Counted from the first letter of the stretch, positions 16,500 through 26,038 are shown. The stretch is DNA of 64,000 nt from Sulfurovum sp. (GCA_023955225.1 JAGSGJ010000003.1:10331-74330), one strand, 5' to 3'. A program made the numbers and translations. The notes: generated by a model from the sequence alone, not told the origin.

Positions 16500-17858
16500 T
16501 TAGCGTGGCATACCTGGAAAACCACCACCGCCTTGCATCTGTGCCATCATGTCTTGCATTTGCTTCATACCGCCTTTGCCTGACATCTTTTTCGCCATTT
16601 TTGCTGCATTTTTAAACTGCTTAATCACGCGGTTAACCTGCACCTGATCAAGCCCCGCTCCAGCTGCCAAACGTCTTTTACGTGTGTTGTTGAGAAGATC
16701 CGGATCTTCTCTCTCTTTATGTGTCATAGAAGAAACCATCGCTTTCATTATCTTGATCTCATCCGAGTTTTCTAGATCCATATCACCTATCTGTTTAGCC
16801 ATGTTCCCCATACCAGGGATCATACCCATGATTGATTTCATACTTCCAAGCTTTTTCATCTGTTCCATTTGTGATAAGAAGTCATTGAAGTTGAACTGAC
16901 CTTTTTTGATCTTCTGAGTAAACTTCTTTGCTTCTTTCGGGTCTATGGCAGCTGCCGCTTTTTCTGCAAGTGATTCAACATCCCCTGCTCCCATCAAACG
17001 GCTTACGATCCTGTCGGAAATGAACTGCTCAAGATCTGGCATCTTTTCACCTGCACCGATGAAACGAAGTGGTACGCCTACCTGTTGTGTAAGCCCTAGT
17101 GCTACACCACCCTTAGAGTCCCCATCAAACTTGGAAAGTACCACACCCGTAATTCCTATCTTCTCTTTAAAGGTTTGAGCTGTTCTGACGGCATCCTGAC
17201 CTGTCATCGCATCAGCCACATAGAAAAGTTCATCCGGGTTTGCAACGTTCTTCACTTCTGCCAGCTCATCCATAAGCTCGTCATCTATAGCCAAACGTCC
17301 GGCTGTATCTATTAATACAACATCATAAAGCTCTTTTTGGGCTTTTGCAAGACCTTGTTTGACAATCTCTACAGGTGTTGCCTGCTCATCAGCCACAAGT
17401 TCAACTTCTATCTGTGATGTGATCTGTTTGAGTTGTTCAACCGCTGCAAGTCTCTGCAGGTCGGCTGCGATAACCAATACTTTTTTCTTTTTTTGTTCTT
17501 TGAGGAAATAGGCTAATTTACCTGTAGTCGTCGTTTTACCAGACCCTTGTAAACCTATCATAAGAACAACGGTTGGTGGTTTAGATGCAAAAGTGAAACC
17601 TTTAGGTGCACCTTCTATCGTTAAAATATCTGTAAGTTTAGTTTGTAATGCTCTTAAGAAGTTGTCTTTACCTACACCATGTTGCTTGGTCTCGATCTCT
17701 ACACTGGCGATGAGCTCTTTGACTACTTTATGGTGCACATCTGCTTTTAAAAGTGATTTCTTTAGTTCAGCAGTTGCTTTTTTAAGTGCCTTTTCATCAT
17801 CATGAAAACGAATTTTGCCTATGGCATTTTTAAAACTATCGGTTAAAGTATCAAACAT
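16500..17858 (-). CDS. ffh: Signal recognition particle protein Ffh
   Basis: 452 residues. N domain, then SRP GTPase G domain with 'GLQGSGKTTTTGKLA' (G1), 'DLQRLAAVEQL', 'DTAGR' and 'SKFDGDSKGG', then a methionine-rich M domain ('MGMIPGMGNM', 'MMAQMQGGGGFPGM') that binds 4.5S RNA and signal sequences. It targets membrane proteins co-translationally. It precedes the rpsP operon, as in Campylobacter. Confidence 0.97.
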   Translation of the reverse strand: MFDTLTDSFKNAIGKIRFHDDEKALKKATAELKKSLLKADVHHKVVKELIASVEIETKQHGVGKDNFLRALQTKLTDILTIEGAPKGFTFASKPPTVVLMIGLQGSGKTTTTGKLAYFLKEQKKKKVLVIAADLQRLAAVEQLKQITSQIEVELVADEQATPVEIVKQGLAKAQKELYDVVLIDTAGRLAIDDELMDELAEVKNVANPDELFYVADAMTGQDAVRTAQTFKEKIGITGVVLSKFDGDSKGGVALGLTQQVGVPLRFIGAGEKMPDLEQFISDRIVSRLMGAGDVESLAEKAAAAIDPKEAKKFTQKIKKGQFNFNDFLSQMEQMKKLGSMKSIMGMIPGMGNMAKQIGDMDLENSDEIKIMKAMVSSMTHKEREDPDLLNNTRKRRLAAGAGLDQVQVNRVIKQFKNAAKMAKKMSGKGGMKQMQDMMAQMQGGGGFPGMPR

Positions 17859-17916
17859 TTATTACCCTATTTCTTCTCTATTTTTCTCAATATAATTGTG
17901 CGATTTTATCTAAGAT

Positions 17917-18654
17917 TTACTTATATCTCGCGATGTCTTTCGGCTCTACTGCATTAAACTCATAATCCAGTATCTTCATTTTAGCAGAGTGTAAAAGAAT
18001 ACGTTTTACCTGTGTGCGGCTTCCATACTGTTCATCACCTAGGATAGGATGTCCTATATGTGCAAGGTGCACACGGATCTGGTGTGTTCTTCCTGTTGTG
18101 ATCTCTATATTGACTTTAGATTTTTTACCCTGTACCTCTTCAGGTTTTACTACCGTATGTGCTTTTTTACCACGTACCGGGTCTATCATAGAAAATGCCT
18201 TACCTTTTTTAATCGTAAAAATAGGTTCGTCTATCTCCACTTTTTCATACAGAACACCCTCGATCCATGCCACATAATGTTTTTCTACATTACGGTTCTT
18301 AAACTCTTTAATGGCACGTTCTATAAACGCTCTGTTTTTTCCTAAAAGCAGTACACCTGATGTATCTCTATCGAGTCTATGCAGAAGTTCTGCACCTGCT
18401 ATGGAATCTTGAATCTCATAGCTGTCTACCTGTGCCGGTTTGTTAACGGCAATGATATCTTCATCTTCATAGAGTATCTCAATATCCTCAGGGTATTCTA
18501 TACGAAAGAGGGTATCTGTACTTATCTCAGCTCTTGCGATCTTTACTTTTTTATCTTCTACATAGACAAGCCCTCTGTCTATCAGTTCTTTTGCTTTGTT
18601 GTTTGAAATATCCTGTGCCAGTGCAAGGACTTTATATGCTTTATCTGTAGCCAT
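17917..18654 (-). CDS. RluA-family pseudouridine synthase
   Basis: 245 residues. N-terminal S4-like RNA-binding region ('SNNKAKELIDRGLVYVEDKKV', ~18-38), then the catalytic 'LLHRLDRDTSGVLLL' with Asp95 and 'GRTHQIRVHLAHIGHPI'. It isomerises uridines in rRNA, and its exact site cannot be assigned. It starts inside the end of the DUF167 gene (14-bp overlap). It corresponds in position to Cj0708. Confidence 0.9.
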   Translation of the reverse strand: MATDKAYKVLALAQDISNNKAKELIDRGLVYVEDKKVKIARAEISTDTLFRIEYPEDIEILYEDEDIIAVNKPAQVDSYEIQDSIAGAELLHRLDRDTSGVLLLGKNRAFIERAIKEFKNRNVEKHYVAWIEGVLYEKVEIDEPIFTIKKGKAFSMIDPVRGKKAHTVVKPEEVQGKKSKVNIEITTGRTHQIRVHLAHIGHPILGDEQYGSRTQVKRILLHSAKMKILDYEFNAVEPKDIARYK

Positions 18655-18934
18655 TTTCTTCTATCCAATCTTTAAATTTATCATTCAGTGCGAATACCAC
18701 TATTTTAATCTTGCTGTTTTGTCCTGTTTTAAAAAGTATATCACTTTTTGAGACTTTAAAACTTTTTGCAAGAAACTTTACTAACTCTTTGTTTGCTGCA
18801 CCTTCTACTGCCGGTGCTTTAATCCGTATCTTAATAGCATCATCACCGTAGACTTCACAAAACTCGCTTTTACTGGCATTTGGCTGTGCTTTAATACGTA
18901 GACTGACTGTTTCATCTTCTATGTTATAAAACAC
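18641..18934 (-). CDS. DUF167 (YggU-type) family protein
   Basis: 97 residues. 'SLRIKAQPNASKSEF' and 'IRIKAPAVEGAANKELVKFLAKSF' (quoted in parts: IRIKAPAVEGAAN, KELVKFLAKSF) and 'KSDILFKTGQNSKIK' define the DUF167 family of small alpha/beta proteins with no settled function. Overlaps both neighbours (11 bp with waaA, 14 bp with the RluA-family gene). Confidence 0.88.
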   Translation of the reverse strand: MFYNIEDETVSLRIKAQPNASKSEFCEVYGDDAIKIRIKAPAVEGAANKELVKFLAKSFKVSKSDILFKTGQNSKIKIVVFALNDKFKDWIEENGYR

Positions 18935-20093
18935 TCTTTAAGCTCTCTGTGATAACGGTGATGTCACTCTTACTTTTTATCACAGTGGGTTTAAGTAATC
19001 CATGTTGTAACAATCTTCTAGAAAGATTTGATGCCTCTACCACTGCAATACCTTCAATGGCATCAAAAATATCTTTTTGGTTGAAGTAGTGTTTCCCTGA
19101 GATGATCTTACATCCAAACTGTGCTGCTTCTGCTGCATTGTGCCCACCTATGGGTTCAAAGGCACCACCAAGTATAACAATGTCACTGATAGCATACATA
19201 TTGACCAATTCACCCAAAGTATCTACCAAAACAATATCAGAACTCAACACTTCATTTTGTGAATAACGTTGTGTAGTACAATGATATTCGTCAGCAAAAT
19301 ATTCCATCATTTTCGCTACTTTGTCAAAACGTTCAGGATGACGTGGCACTAAAAGTAAAACTGCCTCCGGATGTTCTTTTTTAAATGTAGCAAATGCATT
19401 CAGGATCAGTGCCTCTTCTCCATCATGCGTACTTGCTCCACATAAAACCAGACTTGAAGGCTTTTTGACTTCTTTGGCCACAGCAGGCAAATGCGCCAAT
19501 TTGATGTTACCCGTGACAACTACATTTTGAGCACCCAGAGACTCTAAACGTTCTTTGTCCTTAGCTGTTTGTGCGTACACTTCATCTATATGCTTAAAGA
19601 TCTGTCTGTAAAGCCATCCTATCTTTTCATACTTGGGAAAAGACCTGTCACTCATACGCGCATTAATGAGTAAGGTTTTAGCCCCTCTACTCTGTGCCAA
19701 TGCAAAAAGAAGATACCAAAACTCGGCCTCCATCACCACCAATGCCTTTTGTGGTTTCAGCCATCCAAAAAGCAAAGGTTCAAAAGGCAGATATCTGCTC
19801 TCTTTTGTATAATCCCTTATCACTTTAAACCCCGTATGCGTTGTTGTACTCATACGCAAACTCTCTTGTGGCAATGCATCCACTAAAGATTTAATGGCTT
19901 TTGCTTCTCCAAAACTACAAGAGTGAAACCAGATACCATGAGGCTTTAAAGGCTTGTTGTTCCATAAGAAAAATCTTGCGGGCAGTGAGTCTTTATATTT
20001 GGTTTTAAAAGAGAATAAAGCTAAAAAAGGGAGGGCAATAACATAAAGGGAAAAAGAAAGAAAACTATAGAGAAAAAAGAAAAGTTTCTCCAT
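18924..20093 (-). CDS. waaA: 3-deoxy-D-manno-octulosonic acid (Kdo) transferase
   Basis: 389 residues. Hydrophobic N-terminal anchor (~3-28), then GT30 glycosyltransferase sequence: 'GIWFHSCSFGEAKAIKSL', 'MSTTTHTG', 'EAEFWYLLFALAQSRG', 'CGASTHDGEEALIL' and 'LGGAFEPIGGHNAAEAAQFG'. It transfers Kdo from CMP-Kdo to the lipid A precursor at the inner membrane, showing a Gram-negative LPS producer. Confidence 0.94.
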   Translation of the reverse strand: MEKLFFFLYSFLSFSLYVIALPFLALFSFKTKYKDSLPARFFLWNNKPLKPHGIWFHSCSFGEAKAIKSLVDALPQESLRMSTTTHTGFKVIRDYTKESRYLPFEPLLFGWLKPQKALVVMEAEFWYLLFALAQSRGAKTLLINARMSDRSFPKYEKIGWLYRQIFKHIDEVYAQTAKDKERLESLGAQNVVVTGNIKLAHLPAVAKEVKKPSSLVLCGASTHDGEEALILNAFATFKKEHPEAVLLLVPRHPERFDKVAKMMEYFADEYHCTTQRYSQNEVLSSDIVLVDTLGELVNMYAISDIVILGGAFEPIGGHNAAEAAQFGCKIISGKHYFNQKDIFDAIEGIAVVEASNLSRRLLQHGLLKPTVIKSKSDITVITESLKSVL

Positions 20094-20103
20094 AGTGCAT
20101 CAC

Positions 20104-20823
20104 TTATGCTTCTGCTGTAACACTCTCTATATAGAGAATTCTACCACAGTGAGGACAGTTACAAATCTCATCGGCTTTAATTACTTCTGAGTACGTTTTG
20201 TCATTGAGCTTCATGTAACATCCATAACATGCTTGTTTTTTAACAGGAACAACAGCTGTATTACCTGCCCAAATACGTATCTTCTCATAAAATGCAAGTA
20301 CTTTTTGCTCAAGGTCTCTACTAAGTTTTTCTCTTTCAACAAAAAGTTTACCCTTACTTTTCTCAATCTCTGCTCTTTCTACAGACACAACTTCATTCAT
20401 AGCTGTATACTCTGCTGTAAGTGCATTTACTTTTTCACTTGCATCATCTAAAAGTGATTTTGTCGTTTCATTGATATTTTGAAGTCTTTCTATCTCTTCA
20501 TTCGCAAAAGTCATCTTTTCTTTAGCGATATCTTCTTCCAAAGAGAGTGCTTTCATCTCTTTTTCTGTTGTGATATCTTTAGATTTTTTTGCATTTGAAA
20601 CCAATTGCTCATTTAGCAGTGTAAGTTGCTCTTCAAATGTCTTTACTCTTGCATCATTTTCAACGATATTTGCATTTAATGTATCAAGTTCAGCCTGTGC
20701 TGTATTGATCTTCTTTTCTATTTTTGCTACTTTTTTATTTGCAGTTTCAAGTTGTGGCGTGTAACTGTCTATAGCTCTGTCAATTTTTGAAAGCTCGATG
20801 AGCTCATTTAGGTGTTTGTTCAA
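20104..20823 (-). CDS. Coiled-coil zinc-ribbon protein (HP0958/FlgZ-like)
   Basis: 239 residues. Residues ~10-185 are a long coiled coil (heptad-rich, 'ANKKVAKIEKKINTAQAEL'); the C-terminus is a zinc ribbon, CYGC...CNCPHC, at ~199-226. H. pylori HP0958 has the same layout and the same neighbours (waaA and a Nif3-like gene). There it supports flagellar gene expression by stabilising RpoN and binding flaA mRNA. No flagellar genes occur in this window, so that role may not apply here. Confidence 0.85.
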   Translation of the reverse strand: MNKHLNELIELSKIDRAIDSYTPQLETANKKVAKIEKKINTAQAELDTLNANIVENDARVKTFEEQLTLLNEQLVSNAKKSKDITTEKEMKALSLEEDIAKEKMTFANEEIERLQNINETTKSLLDDASEKVNALTAEYTAMNEVVSVERAEIEKSKGKLFVEREKLSRDLEQKVLAFYEKIRIWAGNTAVVPVKKQACYGCYMKLNDKTYSEVIKADEICNCPHCGRILYIESVTAEA

Positions 20824-20885
20824 TCTCTGTCCTTTTGGAGTTTACGGGTTCTCAATCATTACTTTGAGAGGTTTATACCATTACT

Positions 20886-21614
20886 TTATATTATTTCAAT
20901 ATGAAATGGGTTTTTTGAATTTGAAATTATAGCTAAAAGAGGTAAAACTTTCAACTCATCCAAAATGATCTGGGCAAAAAAACATTCACTTTCATAATGT
21001 CCGATGTCTACCATCATCAAATCTTCACTCATAGCTTTCATTGCATCATGATACTTAATGTCCCCGGTCAAAAAACAGTCAGCTTCTACCTCATCCATGA
21101 GTGAAGCCCCTGCACCCGTGGTTAAAGCAATAGATCTAATCTTCTCTTTTTTACCTATGACTTTGAGTGTAGGCAAGTTCAGTTTCTCTTTTAAAAGGGT
21201 CAAAAGCTCTTTATAATGCCACTCCCCTTTTGTCGTACATACAAAAGGGTTTTGGGACTCTATTTTAAAGCCTAAAACCTTTTCAAACACATATCTGTTC
21301 AAATGTGTTTGATCAAAATTTGTATGCAAAGCAATCAGAGAGTGCTTTTTGAGTATCATTTTTTCAAGCAGATTTGAAGGGTATTTTGAGAAATCAAGCT
21401 GTGTCAAGTTTCCAAAGATAAGCGGATGATGTACAACAAAAAGTGTATTTTCATCTGTACTTTCTATCATCTCTTCATCTATATCCAAAGCGACTACAAT
21501 TTGAGAAACTTCTCTAGACATATCTCCTACGATAAGTCCAGAGTTATCCCACTTCTCTTGCAGTTCAAATGGACTTACTTTATCTAAATGGTTGTATATT
21601 TCTTGTAGCTTCAT
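20886..21614 (-). CDS. Nif3-like dinuclear metal-centre protein
   Basis: 242 residues. DUF34/NIF3 family: 'WDNSGLIVGD' near residue 21, 'VVHHPLIFGNL', 'LIALHTNFDQ', 'TGAGASLMDE' and 'DIGHYESECFF' supply the histidine/glutamate residues of the dimetal site. Some members are GTP cyclohydrolase-like, but the role is unsettled. It starts 1 bp after purE ends and matches the Cj0705/HP0959 position. Confidence 0.9.
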   Translation of the reverse strand: MKLQEIYNHLDKVSPFELQEKWDNSGLIVGDMSREVSQIVVALDIDEEMIESTDENTLFVVHHPLIFGNLTQLDFSKYPSNLLEKMILKKHSLIALHTNFDQTHLNRYVFEKVLGFKIESQNPFVCTTKGEWHYKELLTLLKEKLNLPTLKVIGKKEKIRSIALTTGAGASLMDEVEADCFLTGDIKYHDAMKAMSEDLMMVDIGHYESECFFAQIILDELKVLPLLAIISNSKNPFHIEII

Positions 21615-21615
21615 G

Positions 21616-22116
21616 CTAATCTTTCTGAGATCTAACTCTTTTTGACTTCTCTATCACTTGTTCAGAAAGAATTTCTTTATATGCAATTATCTCTTCTCTT
21701 GTCTCTTCACAAGCAGTTGAGACGATCTGTGCAGCTAGAATACCTGCATTTTTAGCTCCATTGAGTGCCACTGTTGCCACTGGTACACCTCCAGGCATTT
21801 GCAATATGGAGAGTACTGAATCCCAACCATCTATAGAGTTACTTGATTTAACAGGTACGCCTATGACTGGCAATGGAGAGATAGCCGCTATCATACCAGG
21901 TAAATGTGCTGCACCTCCAGCTCCAGCAATAATCACTTGAATCCCACGTTTATGCGCATTACGTGAAAACTCAAACAGTTTCTCTGGTGTTCTATGTGCT
22001 GAGACGATATCTAGCTCATATCCAACATTAAACTGCTCTAACATATTTGCAGCCTCTTGCATAACAGGAAGATCAGAGTCTGATCCCATGACTATACTCA
22101 CCACTACTTTTCCCAT
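21616..22116 (-). CDS. purE: N5-CAIR mutase PurE (copy 1, with PurK)
   Basis: 166 residues. Class I PurE: 'VMGSDSDLPVM', 'SAHRTPEKLFEF', 'IAGAGGAAHLPGMIAA' and 'IGVPVKSS' closely follow E. coli PurE. It converts N5-CAIR to CAIR in purine synthesis. It overlaps purK by 13 bp. A second PurE-like gene lies at 24186-24680; this purE-purK pair interrupts the ancestral glyQ/Nif3 neighbourhood. Confidence 0.94.
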   Translation of the reverse strand: MGKVVVSIVMGSDSDLPVMQEAANMLEQFNVGYELDIVSAHRTPEKLFEFSRNAHKRGIQVIIAGAGGAAHLPGMIAAISPLPVIGVPVKSSNSIDGWDSVLSILQMPGGVPVATVALNGAKNAGILAAQIVSTACEETREEIIAYKEILSEQVIEKSKRVRSQKD

Positions 22117-23264
22117 GATTTAACCTTTAATTTATTTTTAACTTTATTTGCTTTTTTGAATGCATTTTCAACACTGTCTGACAAGACTGTAACATGTCCC
22201 ATCTTCCGGGAAGGTCTTGTCTTCTGTTTTCCATAAAGATGTACTTTTACACCTTCTATTGCTAAGACTTCACTAAGTCCTTCATAACGCACATCTCCTG
22301 TATGCCCCTCTTCACCCAAAAGATTGAGCATCACCGATGGCATAATGAGATTGGTACTACCAAGAGGAAGCCCCAATATGGCACGGAGCATCTGCTCTAG
22401 CTGAGAAGTCATCACAGACTCTATGGTATGATGACCGCTATTATGTGGTCTTGGTGCGACTTCATTTACCAGTATATCTCCATTTGTATCTATGAAAAAC
22501 TCTACAGCTAAAAGCCCAACCATCTCTAGGTTTTCAATAATTTTTATCGCCAAATCTTCAGCTATCTTTACATCTTCTCCGCTGATATTTGCAGGGCAGA
22601 AAAGATCTTCTACTAAATTGGTTTTTGCATCAAATGTCATCTCTACCGTTGGAAAGCAACGTACCTCACCTAAGTCATTCCTTGCCACAATGACAGCTAT
22701 TTCTTTGTCTATTTCAACTTTTTGCTCAAGCATAGAAAAGCCATCAAGTAGTCTATCTTCTGCAGAGTGTATCAGAGCTACACCATGACCATCGTATCCA
22801 CCTTTTCTCAATTTTTGAACAAAGGGATAAGTAAAGACTTTTTCTTCTATGGCCTTAGTAATTGCATCCGTATTCTCATAACAGGCAAAAGGTGATGTCG
22901 GAATATTGTGTTTTTGATAGAACTCTTTTTGTAAGCCCTTATCTTGAATAAGTGCAAGTACTTGCGGGTCAGGTACGACCTTAAAACCATCAGCTTTAAG
23001 TTGCAGCAATGCTTCTATGTTGATATTTTCCATCTCATAGGTCAAGATATCTACCTCTTTACCAAAGGCATATACCGTGTTAAAATCAAGAAAATCACCT
23101 TGCACATGCTCTGTTGCTATGCGCTTAGCTGGGCAATCTGGGTCAGGGTCAAGTACATAGGTAGCTATTGCCCACTTACTTGCCTCTTGAATGAGCATTT
23201 TACCCAACTGGCCACCTGAGATGATGCCTAATTTTAAACTTGAATTGGCTAATTTATCTATCAA
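22104..23264 (-). CDS. purK: N5-carboxyaminoimidazole ribonucleotide synthase
   Basis: 386 residues. ATP-grasp enzyme that carboxylates AIR to N5-CAIR with ATP and bicarbonate. 'GIISGGQLGKMLIQEA' at the N-terminus, 'QKLRKGGYDGHGV' for the ATP-binding loop, and 'NEVAPRPHNSGHHTIE' are PurK hallmarks. Paired with the adjoining purE. It starts 3 bp after glyQ ends. Confidence 0.95.
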   Translation of the reverse strand: MIDKLANSSLKLGIISGGQLGKMLIQEASKWAIATYVLDPDPDCPAKRIATEHVQGDFLDFNTVYAFGKEVDILTYEMENINIEALLQLKADGFKVVPDPQVLALIQDKGLQKEFYQKHNIPTSPFACYENTDAITKAIEEKVFTYPFVQKLRKGGYDGHGVALIHSAEDRLLDGFSMLEQKVEIDKEIAVIVARNDLGEVRCFPTVEMTFDAKTNLVEDLFCPANISGEDVKIAEDLAIKIIENLEMVGLLAVEFFIDTNGDILVNEVAPRPHNSGHHTIESVMTSQLEQMLRAILGLPLGSTNLIMPSVMLNLLGEEGHTGDVRYEGLSEVLAIEGVKVHLYGKQKTRPSRKMGHVTVLSDSVENAFKKANKVKNKLKVKSWEK

Positions 23265-23267
23265 GAT

Positions 23268-24161
23268 TTACCCTCTTACTCTTTGATTACGCTCTTGTTC
23301 TTGCGCTTTATAAAGCTCCGCACACCCTATAGAAAGTTCTCTTACTTTGAGAATATAATTCTGTCTCTGTGCCTGAGAGATAGCCTTTCTCGCATCGAGT
23401 ACATTAAAGGCATGAGAGGCTACCATACACTGGTCATATGCCGGTAGTGGTAATCCGGCTTCTAAGCAGACTTTACATTCATTGCTTGCATCTTCAAAGT
23501 GCTGAAACAAATTCTCTACATTTGCCACTTCAAAATGGTATTTAGAGAACTCGTACTCTGTCTCCTTATGAACATCACCGTACGTTGTGACAGTGTCACC
23601 CATACGATTCCATACTAAGTCATAAACTGATTCCACACCTTGCAAATACATTGCAAGTCTCTCTGTACCATAGGTTATCTCCACAGCCACAGGATCACAA
23701 GCGATACCGCCAACCTGTTGGAAGTACGTAAACTGTGTCACTTCCATACCATCAAGCCACACTTCCCAACCAAGACCCCAAGCACCTAAGGTTGGAGACT
23801 CCCAGTTGTCTTCTACAAAACGGATATCATGCTCTTGTAAGTTAAGTCCCAAGTACTCTAAAGACTTCAAGTAAAGCTCTTGAATATTGTCTGGACTTGG
23901 TTTAATAAGTGCTTGAAACTGATAGTAAGCTCCCAAACGGTTTGGATTCTCACCATAACGTCCATCTGTCGGACGGCGTGAAGGAGCTACATACGCAGCA
24001 GACCAAGGCTGAGAGTCTAGACTTCTCAGCAGTGTAGCAGGGTGGAATGTCCCCGCACCGGAAGGGATATCATAGGGTTGAACAATATTACACCCTTGTT
24101 CAGCCCAATATTGTTGTAGTTTTAGGAGCAGTTCACTAAATGTAATGGCGTTGTTGTTCAT
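23268..24161 (-). CDS. glyQ: Glycine-tRNA ligase alpha subunit
   Basis: 297 residues. 'TFSELLLKLQQYWAEQGC', 'YDIPSGAGTFHPAT', 'VAPSRRPTDGRYGENPNR' and 'DGMEVTQFTYFQQ' identify the catalytic alpha subunit of the tetrameric bacterial GlyRS. The beta subunit gene glyS is not in this window, as is usual in Campylobacter. Confidence 0.97.
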   Translation of the reverse strand: MNNNAITFSELLLKLQQYWAEQGCNIVQPYDIPSGAGTFHPATLLRSLDSQPWSAAYVAPSRRPTDGRYGENPNRLGAYYQFQALIKPSPDNIQELYLKSLEYLGLNLQEHDIRFVEDNWESPTLGAWGLGWEVWLDGMEVTQFTYFQQVGGIACDPVAVEITYGTERLAMYLQGVESVYDLVWNRMGDTVTTYGDVHKETEYEFSKYHFEVANVENLFQHFEDASNECKVCLEAGLPLPAYDQCMVASHAFNVLDARKAISQAQRQNYILKVRELSIGCAELYKAQEQERNQRVRG

Positions 24162-24185
24162 CTATATTTCTACCTAGTTTTAATT

Positions 24186-24680
24186 TTACAGTATCGTTTC
24201 AATCTCTGAAGAATCAAGTTCTACTTTTTTTGCTTTGCTTATACGGTCTTCTTGAAGTTTTACTTTGAGCTCATCATCACCAAGAGCCATGATCTGAATA
24301 GCAAGATACGCGGCATTTACAGCACCTGATTTACCAATAGCAAGTGTACCTACTGGCATACCTGCTGTCATCATCACCGTAGAAAGAAGTGCATCTTCAC
24401 CCTTAAGTGCTCCACTTTCCATAGGTACACCAAGTATAGGCTTAGTCGTGCATGCTGCTAATGCACCTGCAAGGTGTGCTGCCATACCTGATGCTGCTAT
24501 GAACACTTGTGCACCTTTAGCTTCTGCTTCTTTGACGTATTTTATAGTTCTCTCAGAACTTCTGTGTGCTGAAGAGATAATAAGCTCATATGGTACACCA
24601 AACTTTTTCAAGGTTTCTGAACATTCGGACATGATACTATAGTCACTTTTACTTTCCATTACGATTGATACAAATTTCAT
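24186..24680 (-). CDS. purE: PurE-family protein (copy 2)
   Basis: 164 residues. PurE fold motifs are present but diverged from copy 1: 'VMESKSDYSIM' replaces VMGSDSD, 'SAHRSSERTIKY' replaces SAHRTPEKL, and 'AASGMAAHLAGALAA' replaces AGAGGAAHLPGMIAA. It occupies the place of Cj0702 beside the U32 peptidase (ATGA overlap at 24677-24680), so it appears to be the ancestral Campylobacterota gene while copy 1 came with purK. It may work directly on AIR/CO2 or have another role; unknown. Confidence 0.85.
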   Translation of the reverse strand: MKFVSIVMESKSDYSIMSECSETLKKFGVPYELIISSAHRSSERTIKYVKEAEAKGAQVFIAASGMAAHLAGALAACTTKPILGVPMESGALKGEDALLSTVMMTAGMPVGTLAIGKSGAVNAAYLAIQIMALGDDELKVKLQEDRISKAKKVELDSSEIETIL

Positions 24681-26038
24681 TTCAGATCCTTAATTGTTGC
24701 TTTGGCCTCTTGTTCTTGCTTCATTGGTGTCGACACTTCTGTCAATCCCTTTTTCTCCAATGCCTCAGCAATTTCACGTCTTAAAATTGTATATCCCGGT
24801 AGTTTAGTTGGTAATTTAATGTCATTGAGATCACCAGAGTGGATACACTCAAACTCTTTACCCGTAGTAGATACCATCTTTTTAAACGTCAACCAATACT
24901 GCCCATTGATCTCCTCTATCGATCCTACATCATTGTCTACGAGATCAACGCTAGCACCCACAGGTAAAACGATCTCTACTCTATCGCCAACGCAGGTTTT
25001 ATCTTTACACTTCCAGCTGAGTCCATCTTCTAATACAAGTCCTGCAACCTGGTGTGTTCCATACTGTATAGAGAATTCATTTGACTCAGTATCATTTCTG
25101 TCAAAAGGACGAGAGAGTAGATAAGCATCGGTAAAACCACGATTTTGTGTTGTTCCGATCTCACGCTGGTAACGGCTTGCGTCAAAATCATTAGCATAAT
25201 AATCATCGATTGCATGACGATAAGCTTTAGTCACAACACCTGCATAGTAAGGTGATTTCGTACGCCCTTCTATCTTCAGTGAGTCAATAACACCTGATTT
25301 GAGTATCTCATCCACATGTGATGCCATATTCATATCTTTGGCATTCATGATATAGGTCCCTATACCCTCTTCTTCATCCAGTCTAAAAGTTGTCCCAGAT
25401 TCAGGATTATGCGCATAGATCTCATAGGGGAAACGACAATCATTTGCACAAGATCCACGGTTGGGTACACGCCCCGTTTGCAAAGAAGAGATAAGACAAC
25501 GTCCCGAATAAGCAAAACACATCGAACCATGTACAAATATCTCCAACTCCAAGTCTGGAATATGATTTTTTATCGCTTCACAATCTTTCAGACTTATCTC
25601 ACGCGCCACGATGATCCGTTTGACCCCTAAGTCATAATACACTTCTGCATCCATCGCATTCATTACATTGGCTTGTGTGGAAAGGTGTATAGGGATATCA
25701 GGTGCAATCTTTGCAGCGATCTTCACAACACCTGGAGAAGAGACAATAAGCGCATCTGGTTTCAGTTCTGCAATTTTTGCAATATGGTTTTCATACAGTT
25801 TCATCTGTGAATTAAAGGGAAATGAATTCACTGTAGAATAGACTTTTTTACCACGTTCATGCGCATATTCTATACCTGCAGCGTAGGACTCCATGTCAAA
25901 CTCTTTACCCGAACGTATACGTAGTGAGAAAGTACTTGTACCGCCATATACAGCGTCAGCACCATAATTCAGAGCGATCTTCATTTTCTCCAAATTACCC
26001 GCCGGTGCTAAAAGTTCTACTTTGTTTTGCATAATCAT
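24677..26038 (-). CDS. U32-family peptidase / TrhP-like
   Basis: 453 residues. 'ELLAPAGNLEKMKIALNYGADAVYGG' start (in parts: ELLAPAGNLEKMKIALNYG, ADAVYGG), 'EIFVHGSMCFAYSGRC' and 'GSCANDCRFPYEIY' with conserved cysteines, and 'SLKIEGRTKSPYY' are typical. E. coli relatives TrhP/YegQ and RlhA act in tRNA/rRNA hydroxylation rather than proteolysis, so an RNA-modification role is more likely than collagenase activity. First gene of the run down to purE copy 2. Confidence 0.9.
   Translation of the reverse strand: MIMQNKVELLAPAGNLEKMKIALNYGADAVYGGTSTFSLRIRSGKEFDMESYAAGIEYAHERGKKVYSTVNSFPFNSQMKLYENHIAKIAELKPDALIVSSPGVVKIAAKIAPDIPIHLSTQANVMNAMDAEVYYDLGVKRIIVAREISLKDCEAIKNHIPDLELEIFVHGSMCFAYSGRCLISSLQTGRVPNRGSCANDCRFPYEIYAHNPESGTTFRLDEEEGIGTYIMNAKDMNMASHVDEILKSGVIDSLKIEGRTKSPYYAGVVTKAYRHAIDDYYANDFDASRYQREIGTTQNRGFTDAYLLSRPFDRNDTESNEFSIQYGTHQVAGLVLEDGLSWKCKDKTCVGDRVEIVLPVGASVDLVDNDVGSIEEINGQYWLTFKKMVSTTGKEFECIHSGDLNDIKLPTKLPGYTILRREIAEALEKKGLTEVSTPMKQEQEAKATIKDLK

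Noticed and set aside
24186..24680. Class II (AIR carboxylase) PurE for copy 2
   Set aside because: Its loops differ from copy 1 but do not match the class II sequence I remember from Treponema; it stays a diverged class I-type protein.
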